Positions 16,218-24,181 of a DNA stretch of 64,000 nucleotides are shown here, in pieces. The notes under the pieces were generated by a model that did not search any database, was not told the DNA's origin, and worked only from the letters and a program-made list of their open reading frames with translations. This DNA is from Roseovarius halotolerans. GTDB lineage: Bacteria; Pseudomonadota; Alphaproteobacteria; Rhodobacterales; Rhodobacteraceae. A program made the position numbers and the translations under genes. Each line of letters begins with the position of its first letter. The stretch's first letter is position 1. Location of the stretch: the NCBI RefSeq assembly GCF_900172255.1, contig NZ_FWFU01000002.1, positions 744,001-808,000 on the forward strand, in the 5' to 3' direction.

Positions 16218-18491
16218 CTACACGTCAGAGATGTATGCGAACCAGTCCGGAAACGCTATAGGGTTGTCGAGCGCGCGCGCGAAGACCCCGTCCGGCTGTG
16301 CGATGAAATCGTGGCGCTCATAGACATCGCGGCAGGGCTGGTTGCGCTCGGTATCGATGATCGGGCCAAGCAGCGTGGCGCAGCCGTGCGCCTTGGCGCG
16401 ACGGCATATATCGGCCAGGACCGCCGTTTCGACACCGCGACCGAGCACACGGCAGGACATGACGAAGTTCTCGATGCGCGCCGTGTCGGGTGCCGTGGCG
16501 CCGTAGGTCACAACCAGCACCGCGATCACCTCGTTCGAGCCGAATCTGTCTTCGATCCGCACGGTCAGGATATCGCCGTTTTCGGCCATAACAGTGTCTA
16601 ATTCCTGCTCCGAATAGCGGATCGTGGTGGTGTTGAACTGATTGGTCTTGGCAAACAGCTGCATCGCCCGCGCACGGGTGGAATCGCGCATGGTGGCGAT
16701 CTCGATCTTCATGCCCAGTTTGCGCAGGAAGCTCTGCTTGTCGGGGGCGCTTTGCTCGACTTGCAGGATCTGCTGGCGAATCCTGTATTTCGCGGCGCGG
16801 TCCCGGTCCTGATCGAGCAGTTGCAATGCGCAAAGCGCCGGGTGGCTGGCAAGAAAGCGGGGCCACTCGGCCACGTCGGCGGGCATTTCGGGGACGATCA
16901 CGCCGGGCAGGTTCTGGCGCACCTCCTCGCGTTCCATCGGGTTGTCGTCGATGAACATGAGCGATCCCGGTCCAAGGTCGATCTCGGCGGCGATCTCGGC
17001 GATGTTGGCGGATTTCGGGGACCAGTTGATCCGGTGGGCCAACAGATCGTCCTCGCGCAGGATCATGTCGGGATGATCGCGGAACGCGGCCAGCGCGATG
17101 TCTTCGGTGTTCTTGCTGCACAGAGTCAGGACAAGGCCGCGACCGGACAGGGATTTGACGAAATGCTGAAACGTGGTGAACTGGTTGCCGGGATAGTCGC
17201 TGCCAAGCTGGATGCCGAAGGTGCCGTCATCGCCGATCACCCCGCCCCAGAGCGTATTGTCGAGATCGAGCACCAGCGCCCGCGCCGTCAGCCCGTGCAG
17301 CGCCATCAGCGCGCCGGTCAGCAGGTGGTGATAGGCGTGGGTGAAGCGCGGCCCATAGGGGAAGCGGCCCATGAGCCAGTACTTGCCCGGATCGGCGGCG
17401 TCATGGCCGATCTGTTCGATGACCCGCGACACTGGCAGAAGGGTGCAGTCGGCCAGTGCGGCGCAGGTTTCGGCCAGATTTCGGTTCATCCGGTCGATGG
17501 CGGCGCTCAGAGCGCCTTGCCGGGCGGTCATGTCATGCAGGCTTTGCATTTGCGGGCGCACGAGATGCAGGTCGTGAACGATGAAATGCCCGCTCATTGT
17601 GCCGCGCAAATGTCGGATATTGTCCAGATAGGCGGCAAAGCGGCTCTCCATCCCGTCGATCTGTGTCTCGGTGGCGGGGGCGAGGGGCGGCAGGAAATCC
17701 TCGGCCCGGTCGCAGAACACCAGGTAGTCGGGCGGGTTTACCGCCAGATCAGAGCCGGGTGTGAGCAGATCCAGCATCCCCTGCCCGAACGGGGGCACGA
17801 TGGCCTTGAGACGCAGGGGGCAATGAGCCGCGATGCTGCGGGACAGGTCGGCGGCGATCTCGTCCCAGTTGGCCGCACCGATGAGGGCGAGGCGGGGGAG
17901 TCGAAACGGATGGGGATCATCGGGCAGCGCCATTTCAAGAACCTCTGGCGACATGACCCGTGCCTTGACACTTGAGAAGCTCCGCGCGGTCATTTCCTTG
18001 ATCACAAGGTCATGGGCTTGGGCCTTTGGGTAATTTTCAGGTGAAACAGTCTCGAATCCCAAGCGTTCGTGCAGCATCAGAACCGAGTGATTGCCCGCCT
18101 TGGTGTCACAAAGCAGCCGCTCAAGATGCAAATGCTCGAACGCGTAGCGGAGCGCGATGGCCTCGACATTCATCCAGATAGCGAGTTCGTCTTCGCCAGG
18201 CGCGATCCTGTCGGTCAGATAGAACCCCCACCACGCCGTCCCGTCCGGAGTGATGTCGAAGAAGGTCAGCACCGCGACCGGTATGTGACCCTGCTCGAGA
18301 ATGAACAGCCGCCGGGTCGGGTCCGATCTGGCGCGGTCCCACCACTCTGCGTGGGTTTCCGGTGATATCTCGTCCTGGTGGATCATCGAGGCGCGCACAT
18401 GCGGCTGGTTGCGCCAGCGCCGGATATCCTCCTTGTCGCTATCAACCGCGATCCTAAGCGTGAAGCGTTCGAGGGTCTGATCGAGGCTCAT
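16218..18491 (-). CDS. PseH-like acetyltransferase fused to FkbH-like HAD/GNAT enzyme
   Basis: A 757-residue fusion. Residues 1-165 are a GNAT domain of PseH type (RRWRNQPHVRASM, ISPETHAEWW, YAFEHLHLERLLCDT, HERLGFETV). PseH N-acetylates the 4-amino group of the UDP-altrosamine intermediate. Residues 195-400 are the N-terminal SGNH-like part usual in FkbH proteins. The HAD phosphatase-type core follows with LVLDLDNTLWGGVIGDDG (about 405-422), LTLCSKN and LMFIDDNPMEREEV. A second GNAT domain ends the protein (QFNTTTIRYSEQEL, SCRVLGRGVETAVL). FkbH enzymes dephosphorylate 1,3-bisphosphoglycerate and load glyceryl onto an ACP. An ACP domain is encoded by the next gene. The ATG overlaps the pseF stop (ATGA). 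No separate pseH exists here. Confidence 0.85.
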   Translation of the reverse strand: MSLDQTLERFTLRIAVDSDKEDIRRWRNQPHVRASMIHQDEISPETHAEWWDRARSDPTRRLFILEQGHIPVAVLTFFDITPDGTAWWGFYLTDRIAPGEDELAIWMNVEAIALRYAFEHLHLERLLCDTKAGNHSVLMLHERLGFETVSPENYPKAQAHDLVIKEMTARSFSSVKARVMSPEVLEMALPDDPHPFRLPRLALIGAANWDEIAADLSRSIAAHCPLRLKAIVPPFGQGMLDLLTPGSDLAVNPPDYLVFCDRAEDFLPPLAPATETQIDGMESRFAAYLDNIRHLRGTMSGHFIVHDLHLVRPQMQSLHDMTARQGALSAAIDRMNRNLAETCAALADCTLLPVSRVIEQIGHDAADPGKYWLMGRFPYGPRFTHAYHHLLTGALMALHGLTARALVLDLDNTLWGGVIGDDGTFGIQLGSDYPGNQFTTFQHFVKSLSGRGLVLTLCSKNTEDIALAAFRDHPDMILREDDLLAHRINWSPKSANIAEIAAEIDLGPGSLMFIDDNPMEREEVRQNLPGVIVPEMPADVAEWPRFLASHPALCALQLLDQDRDRAAKYRIRQQILQVEQSAPDKQSFLRKLGMKIEIATMRDSTRARAMQLFAKTNQFNTTTIRYSEQELDTVMAENGDILTVRIEDRFGSNEVIAVLVVTYGATAPDTARIENFVMSCRVLGRGVETAVLADICRRAKAHGCATLLGPIIDTERNQPCRDVYERHDFIAQPDGVFARALDNPIAFPDWFAYISDV

Positions 18492-19186
18492 GTCGCGGGC
18501 TCCCTTGATGCGATGCGGCGGGCCATCAGCGCGCGGGCGATCTCGAGATCGGCGGGCAGGTCTATGTCGATGGCTTCGGCCGGGGACAGCGCGATGCCGC
18601 GGGTGCGGCTGTTCCAGACGGTCTGGCCGTCAAGCCAGGCGCGGCGGCGCCCGAACACGAATTGCGCGGCATCATGCAGGCGGCGCGGCAGATCCTGTGT
18701 GCGGGTGCGGGCATGTTCGGGGGTGATCATGCGGACGATGCCGTCTTCGAGCGCGACTGCGCGTTGCGGGGGATGTGGGTAGGGAAGGAGCGACAGCACG
18801 AAATCGTCGTCTTGCGCCGCCTGCGCAGCGAGCTGTGCGGCGCGCGCGAGGGTCGCGGGCTCAAGCAGGAGCGCGGTGGCGTAGATCATGCAGATCCAGT
18901 CATGACGCGGATCGGCGGCCTTGGTGAAATCGCGCATCACCGCATCGAGCGGGGTGTGATCATCCGAGAGATCCGGCGCGCGCAGGCCCGGCACATGGGC
19001 GCCGGCGGATTCTGCGATTTCGGCGATCCCGGGGCAATCGGTGCTGACCACGACCGCGTCGAAGGCATGGGAGGCCAGCGCGTTGGAAATGGTCCAGGCG
19101 ATCATCGGGCGGCCGCAGATATCGGCAATGTTCTTCTGTGGAACGCGCCTTGATCCTGCTCTGGCTGGAATGACTGCGATTGCCAT
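18488..19186 (-). CDS. pseF: Pseudaminic acid cytidylyltransferase
   Basis: A 232-residue CMP-sugar synthetase that activates pseudaminic acid with CTP to CMP-Pse. The nucleotide-binding start IAVIPARAGSRRVPQKNI is followed by GRPMIAWTISNAL, VVVSTDCPGIAEIA and ICMIYATALLLEP. The IYATA block is typical of PseF. SPAEAIDIDLPADLEIA forms the C-terminal metal-binding part (DIDLPADL). The gene is 40 bases downstream of pseC and coupled by a 4-base overlap to the PseH-FkbH fusion. Confidence 0.9.
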   Translation of the reverse strand: MAIAVIPARAGSRRVPQKNIADICGRPMIAWTISNALASHAFDAVVVSTDCPGIAEIAESAGAHVPGLRAPDLSDDHTPLDAVMRDFTKAADPRHDWICMIYATALLLEPATLARAAQLAAQAAQDDDFVLSLLPYPHPPQRAVALEDGIVRMITPEHARTRTQDLPRRLHDAAQFVFGRRRAWLDGQTVWNSRTRGIALSPAEAIDIDLPADLEIARALMARRIASREPAT

Positions 19187-19225
19187 GATGCACCTCTGTG
19201 CCTGTGTTGGCCGGATGCGCCCACC

Positions 19226-20404
19226 CTAGGACAAGCCGAGTGTCCTGAGGCCGTTGCGCAGGCTGAGAATGACGTGGGATTGCTCGGTTCTGGTGAGTTG
19301 CGGATGCAGCGGAAGCGACAGCGCGCCCTGATAATAGGATTCCGCCTCGGGGCAGTGCCCGTCGTTGAAGCCGAGCGCGCGGTAATAGGGCTGTGTATGG
19401 ATCGGGATGTAGTGGACATTCACGCCGATCCCATCCTTGCGCAGCATGTCAAAGAGGCGCAGGCGCAGCGCGGCGCGGTCGGGCAGCGCCGGGTCGAGCT
19501 GCACGGGGTAGAGATGAAGCCCAGAGCGGTTCGCGGCGTCGCGCCTCTGGCGGCGCAAGGGCAGCTGTTCGAATGCCTCGTCGTAGCGCGCGGCCAGGTC
19601 GTGACGTTGCTTGACGAAGCGGTCGAGGCGCGCGATCTGGCTGGCGCCCAGCGCGGCCTGAAGGTCTGTCATGCGATAGTTCAGCCCCAGGTCGATCTGC
19701 TGGTAATACCAGGGGCCGTCGCTGTCATGGGTCATTTGGCCCGCGTCGCGTATGACCCCGTGGCTGCGCAGCATGCCAAGCCGGTTCGCCAGCGCGGGAT
19801 CGCGCGTGGTGACGGCGCCGCCTTCGCCGGTGGTGATGATCTTGACCGGGTGAAACGAGAACACGCAGGCGTCCGAGTAGCGGCAATCGCCGACCGGCGC
19901 GCCATCGTAGATTGCGCCGATTGCATGCGAAGCGTCTTCGATCACGCGAAAGCCGTATTCGTCGGACAGGGCGTGGATGGAGCGCATGTCGCAGGATTGG
20001 CCGCCGAAATGCACCGGCATGACGATATGGGGCAACGTATCGTCGCGCCGCGCCTGTTCAAGGCGGTCGCTGAGCTGCGTCGTACTCATATTGAGGGTAT
20101 CCGGGTTGATATCCACGAAATCCACATCCGCGCCGCAAAGCCTGCCGGCATTGGCCGAGGCAACGAAGCTGTTGGGAGAGGTCCAGAGCCGTTTGCCGGG
20201 GCCGAGCCCCAGCGCGAGGCAGGCGATGTGCAGCGCCGAGGTGGCGCTGTTGACGGCGATGGCATGGGGCGCCTTGCATGCGGCACGCAGGGCCTGTTCA
20301 AAGCGCGGCACCGTCGGTCCCTGCGTCAGGAAATCCGAGCGCAGGACATCAACCACCGCGGCGACATCCTTGTCGCTGATCGACTGGCGCCCATAGGGTA
20401 TCAC
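19226..20404 (-). CDS. pseC: UDP-4-amino-4,6-dideoxy-N-acetyl-beta-L-altrosamine transaminase
   Basis: A 392-residue PLP enzyme of the DegT/DnrJ/EryC1 family that aminates C4 of the PseB product. It begins IPYGRQSISDKDVAAVVDVLRSDFLTQGP, has SATSALHIACLALGLG at the phosphate-binding turn, and VIEDASHAIGA. The cofactor lysine lies in FSFHPVKIITTGEGG (about residue 187). Translation starts at a GTG whose last two bases overlap the TGA of pseB (GTGA), indicating coupling. Confidence 0.92.
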   Translation of the reverse strand: MIPYGRQSISDKDVAAVVDVLRSDFLTQGPTVPRFEQALRAACKAPHAIAVNSATSALHIACLALGLGPGKRLWTSPNSFVASANAGRLCGADVDFVDINPDTLNMSTTQLSDRLEQARRDDTLPHIVMPVHFGGQSCDMRSIHALSDEYGFRVIEDASHAIGAIYDGAPVGDCRYSDACVFSFHPVKIITTGEGGAVTTRDPALANRLGMLRSHGVIRDAGQMTHDSDGPWYYQQIDLGLNYRMTDLQAALGASQIARLDRFVKQRHDLAARYDEAFEQLPLRRQRRDAANRSGLHLYPVQLDPALPDRAALRLRLFDMLRKDGIGVNVHYIPIHTQPYYRALGFNDGHCPEAESYYQGALSLPLHPQLTRTEQSHVILSLRNGLRTLGLS

Positions 20405-21411
20405 CGCCCGAACCCTGTTTCATTCAGCAGGGCGACGATCTCCCGCTGGTTCAGGAACACCGGGTTGTTGCCGGAGTTGTATTCAAACTCCGGCTCGACC
20501 GCCGCGCCGGTTTCACCCAGACGGGTGGTCGCGAAATCGACCCCGGCATTGTTGAACTTGATGGTCGGGGTGATCGAGAAGAAATCCTGAAACTGGACGG
20601 TCTGATGCGCGTCCTCTTCGGGGCACATGACCTCATGCAGTTTCTCACCGGGGCGGATGCCGACGACGCGCTGTTCGATATCGGGCGCCATTGCCTGTGC
20701 AAGGTCGGTGATCCGGGTGCTGGGGATGCGTGGCACGAAGATTTCGCCACCCCACATGCGCTCGAACGCCTTGATCACGAAATCCACACCCTGATCCAGC
20801 GTGATCCAGAAGCGGGTCATGCGGTCATCGGTGATGGGCAGGAAATTGGCGCCCGAGTCGATCATCCGGTAAAAGAACGGGATGACCGACCCGCGAGAGC
20901 CGACCACATTGCCATACCGAACCACGGCGAAGCGGGTGCGGTGTTCGCCGACCGTGTTGTTGGCGGAAACGAACAGCTTGTCCGAGACCAGCTTGGTCGC
21001 GCCATAGAGGTTAATCGGTTTCGCGGCCTTGTCGGTGGACAGGGCGACAACTTTCTCGACGCCTTGGGCGATGGCAGCGCGGATGACGTTTTCGGCGCCG
21101 GTGATATTGGTGCGGATGCATTCGATCGGGTTGTATTCCGCTGCGGGCACCTGTTTGAGCGCCGCCGCGTGAACAACAAAATCGACCTTTTCCATCGCTT
21201 CGGTCATGCGCTGGGCATCACGCACGTCGCCGATGAAGTAGCGCAGGCGGGATTCGTCGGGGAAGCGTTGCTGCATTTCAAATTGCTTCAGCTCATCGCG
21301 GCTGTAGACCACGACCGCCGATGGAGAATAGTCATTCAGGATCGTCGAGATGAAGCGATTGCCGAAGGACCCGGTGCCGCCGGTCACGAGGATGCGTTTG
21401 TTGTCGAACAT
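20401..21411 (-). CDS. pseB: UDP-N-acetylglucosamine 4,6-dehydratase (inverting)
   Basis: A 336-residue short-chain dehydrogenase of the PseB/FlaA1 type, which makes UDP-2-acetamido-2,6-dideoxy-L-arabino-hexos-4-ulose, the first pseudaminic intermediate. NAD(P) binding is ILVTGGTGSFGNRF at the N-terminus; VVYSRDELKQFEMQ, HAAALKQVPAAEYNP and NLYGATKLVSDKLF (YxxxK) are family blocks, with GSVIPFF downstream. It heads the pse operon (B-C-F-H/FkbH-VOC/ACP-G-I). A weak -35/-10 pair (TTGGAT, 17 bases, TACGAC on the minus strand) lies about 40 bases upstream. Confidence 0.93.
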   Translation of the reverse strand: MFDNKRILVTGGTGSFGNRFISTILNDYSPSAVVVYSRDELKQFEMQQRFPDESRLRYFIGDVRDAQRMTEAMEKVDFVVHAAALKQVPAAEYNPIECIRTNITGAENVIRAAIAQGVEKVVALSTDKAAKPINLYGATKLVSDKLFVSANNTVGEHRTRFAVVRYGNVVGSRGSVIPFFYRMIDSGANFLPITDDRMTRFWITLDQGVDFVIKAFERMWGGEIFVPRIPSTRITDLAQAMAPDIEQRVVGIRPGEKLHEVMCPEEDAHQTVQFQDFFSITPTIKFNNAGVDFATTRLGETGAAVEPEFEYNSGNNPVFLNQREIVALLNETGFGR

Positions 21412-21482
21412 GTCTTACCCGCAGCAATCAGTAACAGGCGCGTCGTATCATCTAAGCGCGAGCAATCCAATATAGAAACGTG

Positions 21483-22622
21483 TTAAAGTTGCATTGCCGC
21501 CGGAGTTTTCTTGCGGCGCGGGGCCGTTTGCCGCCTGGCCGGTGCATTGAGCGTGTCTAGGACACGCAGGACATCGGCGCCCAGATCGGGAGGGCAGAAC
21601 ATCCGCGAGAGCCAGCCGGGATCCGGGGGCGCAAAGCGCAGGTGCAGCAGATCTTCCAGCGGCCGGATCAGGTTGCTGTGCTCGAACAGGCGCTGCATCG
21701 GCGCCACCAGGGGGTCGAGCGCGCGGTCCAGGTAATCGAGGTGGATGATCGTGGGCACCCCTTCACGGAGCAGGTCGATCGCCGCGGTCGAGGTGCAGGT
21801 GATCCCCAGCGCAGCGTTGCGCATCGCTTGGTCCATCGTGCAGGCCGTCAGTTTGAGGTTTGCGGGCAGGTCGGGAACTTGTTCTGCAAGCGAGGGATAG
21901 TCATGCCTTTCGCGGTGCAGGTGGCGCGTGTTCTCGTCAGGCAGGTGACGCAGCTTGATCCAGACCGTGCGGTCCGGATTGCGCCGCGCGATGGCCGCCA
22001 TCACCCTGAGCATGTGCAGACGCGCGCGCGCGGTCGATGGGCTGAGCGCCTGTGTGAAGAAATAGATGTCGCCCGTTTCTGGCAGGGAGGCCGCCGGGGT
22101 CTTGTGCGGATAGAGGAAGGCCGGGTGACCGAAGCCGACATGCGGCCATGCCGCGAGCTCGGGGGTTGCCGGGCGGACCTCGGTGTTGCGGAACCTGTCG
22201 CAGGTGCTGCGCGGAAACAGGTAGACCGCATCGCAGTTGCGCCGGTTGCGCATCCCGCGATGGGGAAAGAAATCGAGCCCGCCGAGAAAGGCGATGACAC
22301 GGGCGCGGCCCGCCTTCTGGCGGTTGAGCGCCTTGGAGAGCAGAAAGTCCAGATGGCCGTAGACACGGCTGGTCACGATGGCGGCGTAGCGCCCACCCAT
22401 CAGCGCCTCGGCCAGGGCGGGTTTGTCGAGAATCTCGTAGCGGCCATCGGGAATGAACTGGCGAAGCTGGCGATCCGACAGCGCCGTCTCGGGGAGGTAA
22501 GCGCCCATGACGATCTCGGCCGGGGCGTCGGCGTCGCGCAGCAAACTGCGCATCCTCGTGGCGAAGATCAGGGTCGAATCGTCCGAAAACAGGAGCAGGA
22601 TACGAGGGGCGCGTCTGGTCAT
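21483..22622 (-). CDS. DUF6716-like putative glycosyltransferase
   Basis: A 379-residue protein starting MTRRAPRILLLFSDDSTLIFATRM. The glycine-rich and hydrophobic pattern (VIAFLGGLDFFPHRG, GDIYFFTQALSPST, NAALGITCTSTAAIDLLREGVPTIIHLDY) suggests a GT-B fold with a C-terminal nucleotide-sugar site, as in polysialyltransferase-like and DUF6716 proteins. The TSTAAIDLLREG stretch is the best-conserved-looking block. The ATG at 22622 overlaps the stop of a 70-residue upstream gene, supporting this start. It lies between the pse operon and the second nonulosonate gene set, so it may transfer a nonulosonic acid. This is inference. Confidence 0.6.
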   Translation of the reverse strand: MTRRAPRILLLFSDDSTLIFATRMRSLLRDADAPAEIVMGAYLPETALSDRQLRQFIPDGRYEILDKPALAEALMGGRYAAIVTSRVYGHLDFLLSKALNRQKAGRARVIAFLGGLDFFPHRGMRNRRNCDAVYLFPRSTCDRFRNTEVRPATPELAAWPHVGFGHPAFLYPHKTPAASLPETGDIYFFTQALSPSTARARLHMLRVMAAIARRNPDRTVWIKLRHLPDENTRHLHRERHDYPSLAEQVPDLPANLKLTACTMDQAMRNAALGITCTSTAAIDLLREGVPTIIHLDYLDRALDPLVAPMQRLFEHSNLIRPLEDLLHLRFAPPDPGWLSRMFCPPDLGADVLRVLDTLNAPARRQTAPRRKKTPAAMQL

Positions 22623-22831
22623 GATTGGTTGCCGGTATCCGCCTCGAAGCGGGCAAGCGCTGCCCTTTGGGCGCGGTTGTGGTGCCGGTTGGCGCGAGAC
22701 CAATAGGCCGGGTTCGCCCCGTCATGACGCAAGAGCCTGGCGAGGGCGCGCAGCGGCGCGCCGAACAGCGGGTCTCGCGAAAGGCGATGGATCCTTCGGC
22801 CCAGAAACGAATTCTTAAGATTCTTGATCAT
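22619..22831 (-). CDS. Small hypothetical protein coupled to the DUF6716-like gene
   Basis: A 70-residue, very basic reading frame (MIKNLKNSFLGRRIHRLSRDP...) whose TGA overlaps the ATG of the next gene (ATGA), the usual arrangement of coupled genes in this window. It has no membrane helix and is rich in Arg/His (SRANRHHNRAQRAALARF). It sits at the edge of an AT-rich divergent promoter region, so it would be the first gene of the transcript. I do not recognise a family. It may be a small accessory protein. Confidence 0.5.
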   Translation of the reverse strand: MIKNLKNSFLGRRIHRLSRDPLFGAPLRALARLLRHDGANPAYWSRANRHHNRAQRAALARFEADTGNQS

Positions 22832-22975
22832 TAATCAACTCAGGTCACGCAACGTAAAGGATTTATAAATCTATCGCACTCTCTTGTAAATTGTATTGAG
22901 TCTGCCTAATGCGGAGCATGATGTGATCAGGTTCGTTCAATGGTTTGCGGCCGTGGGCCGCTTGGGTAAGGTATC
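22832..22975. promoter_or_regulatory. AT-rich divergent intergenic region
   Basis: A 144-base gap between divergent genes, clearly richer in A/T than its surroundings (for example GGATTTATAAATCTATCG and TTGTAAATTGTATTGAG). It should hold promoters in both directions for the 70-aa/DUF6716 pair and the NeuA-like operon. I cannot assign exact -35/-10 boxes. Confidence 0.45.
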
Positions 22976-24181
22976 ATGAACACGGCGTTTCCCACTGCTG
23001 CGCAACTGCCAACCGCATGCATCGTGCTGGCGCGTGGCGGCTCGAAAGGGGTGGTCGGCAAGAACCTGAGACGTATCGACGGGCTCTCGCTTGTCGCGCG
23101 CGCGGTGCGGGCGGCGGTGGATGCGCCATCTGTGGGCAGTGTCCATGTGTCCACGGACGATTCCGATATCGCGGCAGAGGCGCGACGACACGGGGCGCAT
23201 GTCATTGATCGGCCACGCGAACTTGCCGGGGATCGTGCCAGCTCCGAATCCGGCTGGTTGCATGCGCTGCCCATCCTGCGTCGGGACATGCCGGGGCTGA
23301 AGCGTCTGGTCTTCCTGCAATGCACCTCGCCCTTCACCACCGGTGCCGATATCGAGGCGTGCCTCGTCGCAATGCAAGACCAGGGCGCGGCATGCGCGCT
23401 TTCGGTGATCGAGGATCATTCGTTTCTGTGGCAGCGCGATGCACAGGGATTCGGCATCGGCACCAATCACGCCCATGACGCGCCCCGCCAGCGCCGTCAG
23501 GATCTTGCGCCGTCATTCCGCGAAAGCGGCGCGATCTATTGCGTCGATGCCGAGGCCTTCGCGAAAACCGGCCATCGCTTCTGTGGCAAGGTCGCGCTTT
23601 GCCCGCTGGATCATCCCCCGGTCGAGATCGACAGCGAGGCCGATCTGGCGCTGTGCAACGCGATTGCACGGCAACGGCGCGGAACGGGAATCGAGGCCAG
23701 CCGACTGAGGCAGGTGCGCGCAATCGTGATGGATTTCGACGGTGTGCATACCGACAATCATGCCAGCATCGACGAGCACGGCATCGAAAGCGTGCGCGTG
23801 TCGCGCGGGGACGGGTTGGGCCTGTCGATGCTGCGAGAGGCGGGATCGTGGCGGATGATGATCCTCTCCAAGGAACGCAACCCCGTGGTGTCGCGCCGTG
23901 CCGACAAGCTGAAGCTGCCGGTGCTCCAAGGTGTGGATGACAAGCCGGGGGCTCTTGAAACGTGGCTGGCCGATCAGGGGCTTGAACGCAGCGCGCTGCT
24001 TTATGTCGGCAATGACGTGAACGACAAGGCCGCGATGATGGCGGCGGGGCTGTCGGCCTGTCCCAGTGACAGCCACCCCGACATCCTGGCGATCGCCGAC
24101 TGGATCCTGCCGCAGCCGGGCGGTGCGGGTGCGCTGCGCGCGATGGCGGATGCGCTTCTGGCAGCGAAGGCCGCGCAATGA
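22976..24181 (+). CDS. Acylneuraminate cytidylyltransferase fused to a KdsC-like HAD phosphatase
   Basis: A 401-residue fusion. Residues 1-235 are a CMP-sugar synthetase: IVLARGGSKGVVGKNLRRIDG, VHVSTDDSDIA, LVFLQCTSPFTT, SGAIYCVDAEAF and the metal site VEIDSEADLALC. Residues 243-400 are a HAD phosphatase of the KdsC/YrbI type with VMDFDGVHTDN (nucleophile Asp near 252), ILSKERNP, a Lys in GVDDKPGAL and YVGNDVNDKAAM. Such fusions are known for sialic acid or KDN synthesis, where the HAD part may remove the 9-phosphate of the acid before CMP transfer. The ATG follows TAAGG, and the stop overlaps the sialyltransferase-like gene (ATGA). The exact sugar (Neu5Ac, legionaminic acid, KDN) is not determined. 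Confidence 0.85.
   Translation: MNTAFPTAAQLPTACIVLARGGSKGVVGKNLRRIDGLSLVARAVRAAVDAPSVGSVHVSTDDSDIAAEARRHGAHVIDRPRELAGDRASSESGWLHALPILRRDMPGLKRLVFLQCTSPFTTGADIEACLVAMQDQGAACALSVIEDHSFLWQRDAQGFGIGTNHAHDAPRQRRQDLAPSFRESGAIYCVDAEAFAKTGHRFCGKVALCPLDHPPVEIDSEADLALCNAIARQRRGTGIEASRLRQVRAIVMDFDGVHTDNHASIDEHGIESVRVSRGDGLGLSMLREAGSWRMMILSKERNPVVSRRADKLKLPVLQGVDDKPGALETWLADQGLERSALLYVGNDVNDKAAMMAAGLSACPSDSHPDILAIADWILPQPGGAGALRAMADALLAAKAAQ

Noticed and set aside
16250..16270. Partial match (GCTATAGGGTT) to the palindrome at 9316-9335
   Set aside because: It lies inside the coding end of the PseH-FkbH gene and lacks the second arm, so it is probably chance.
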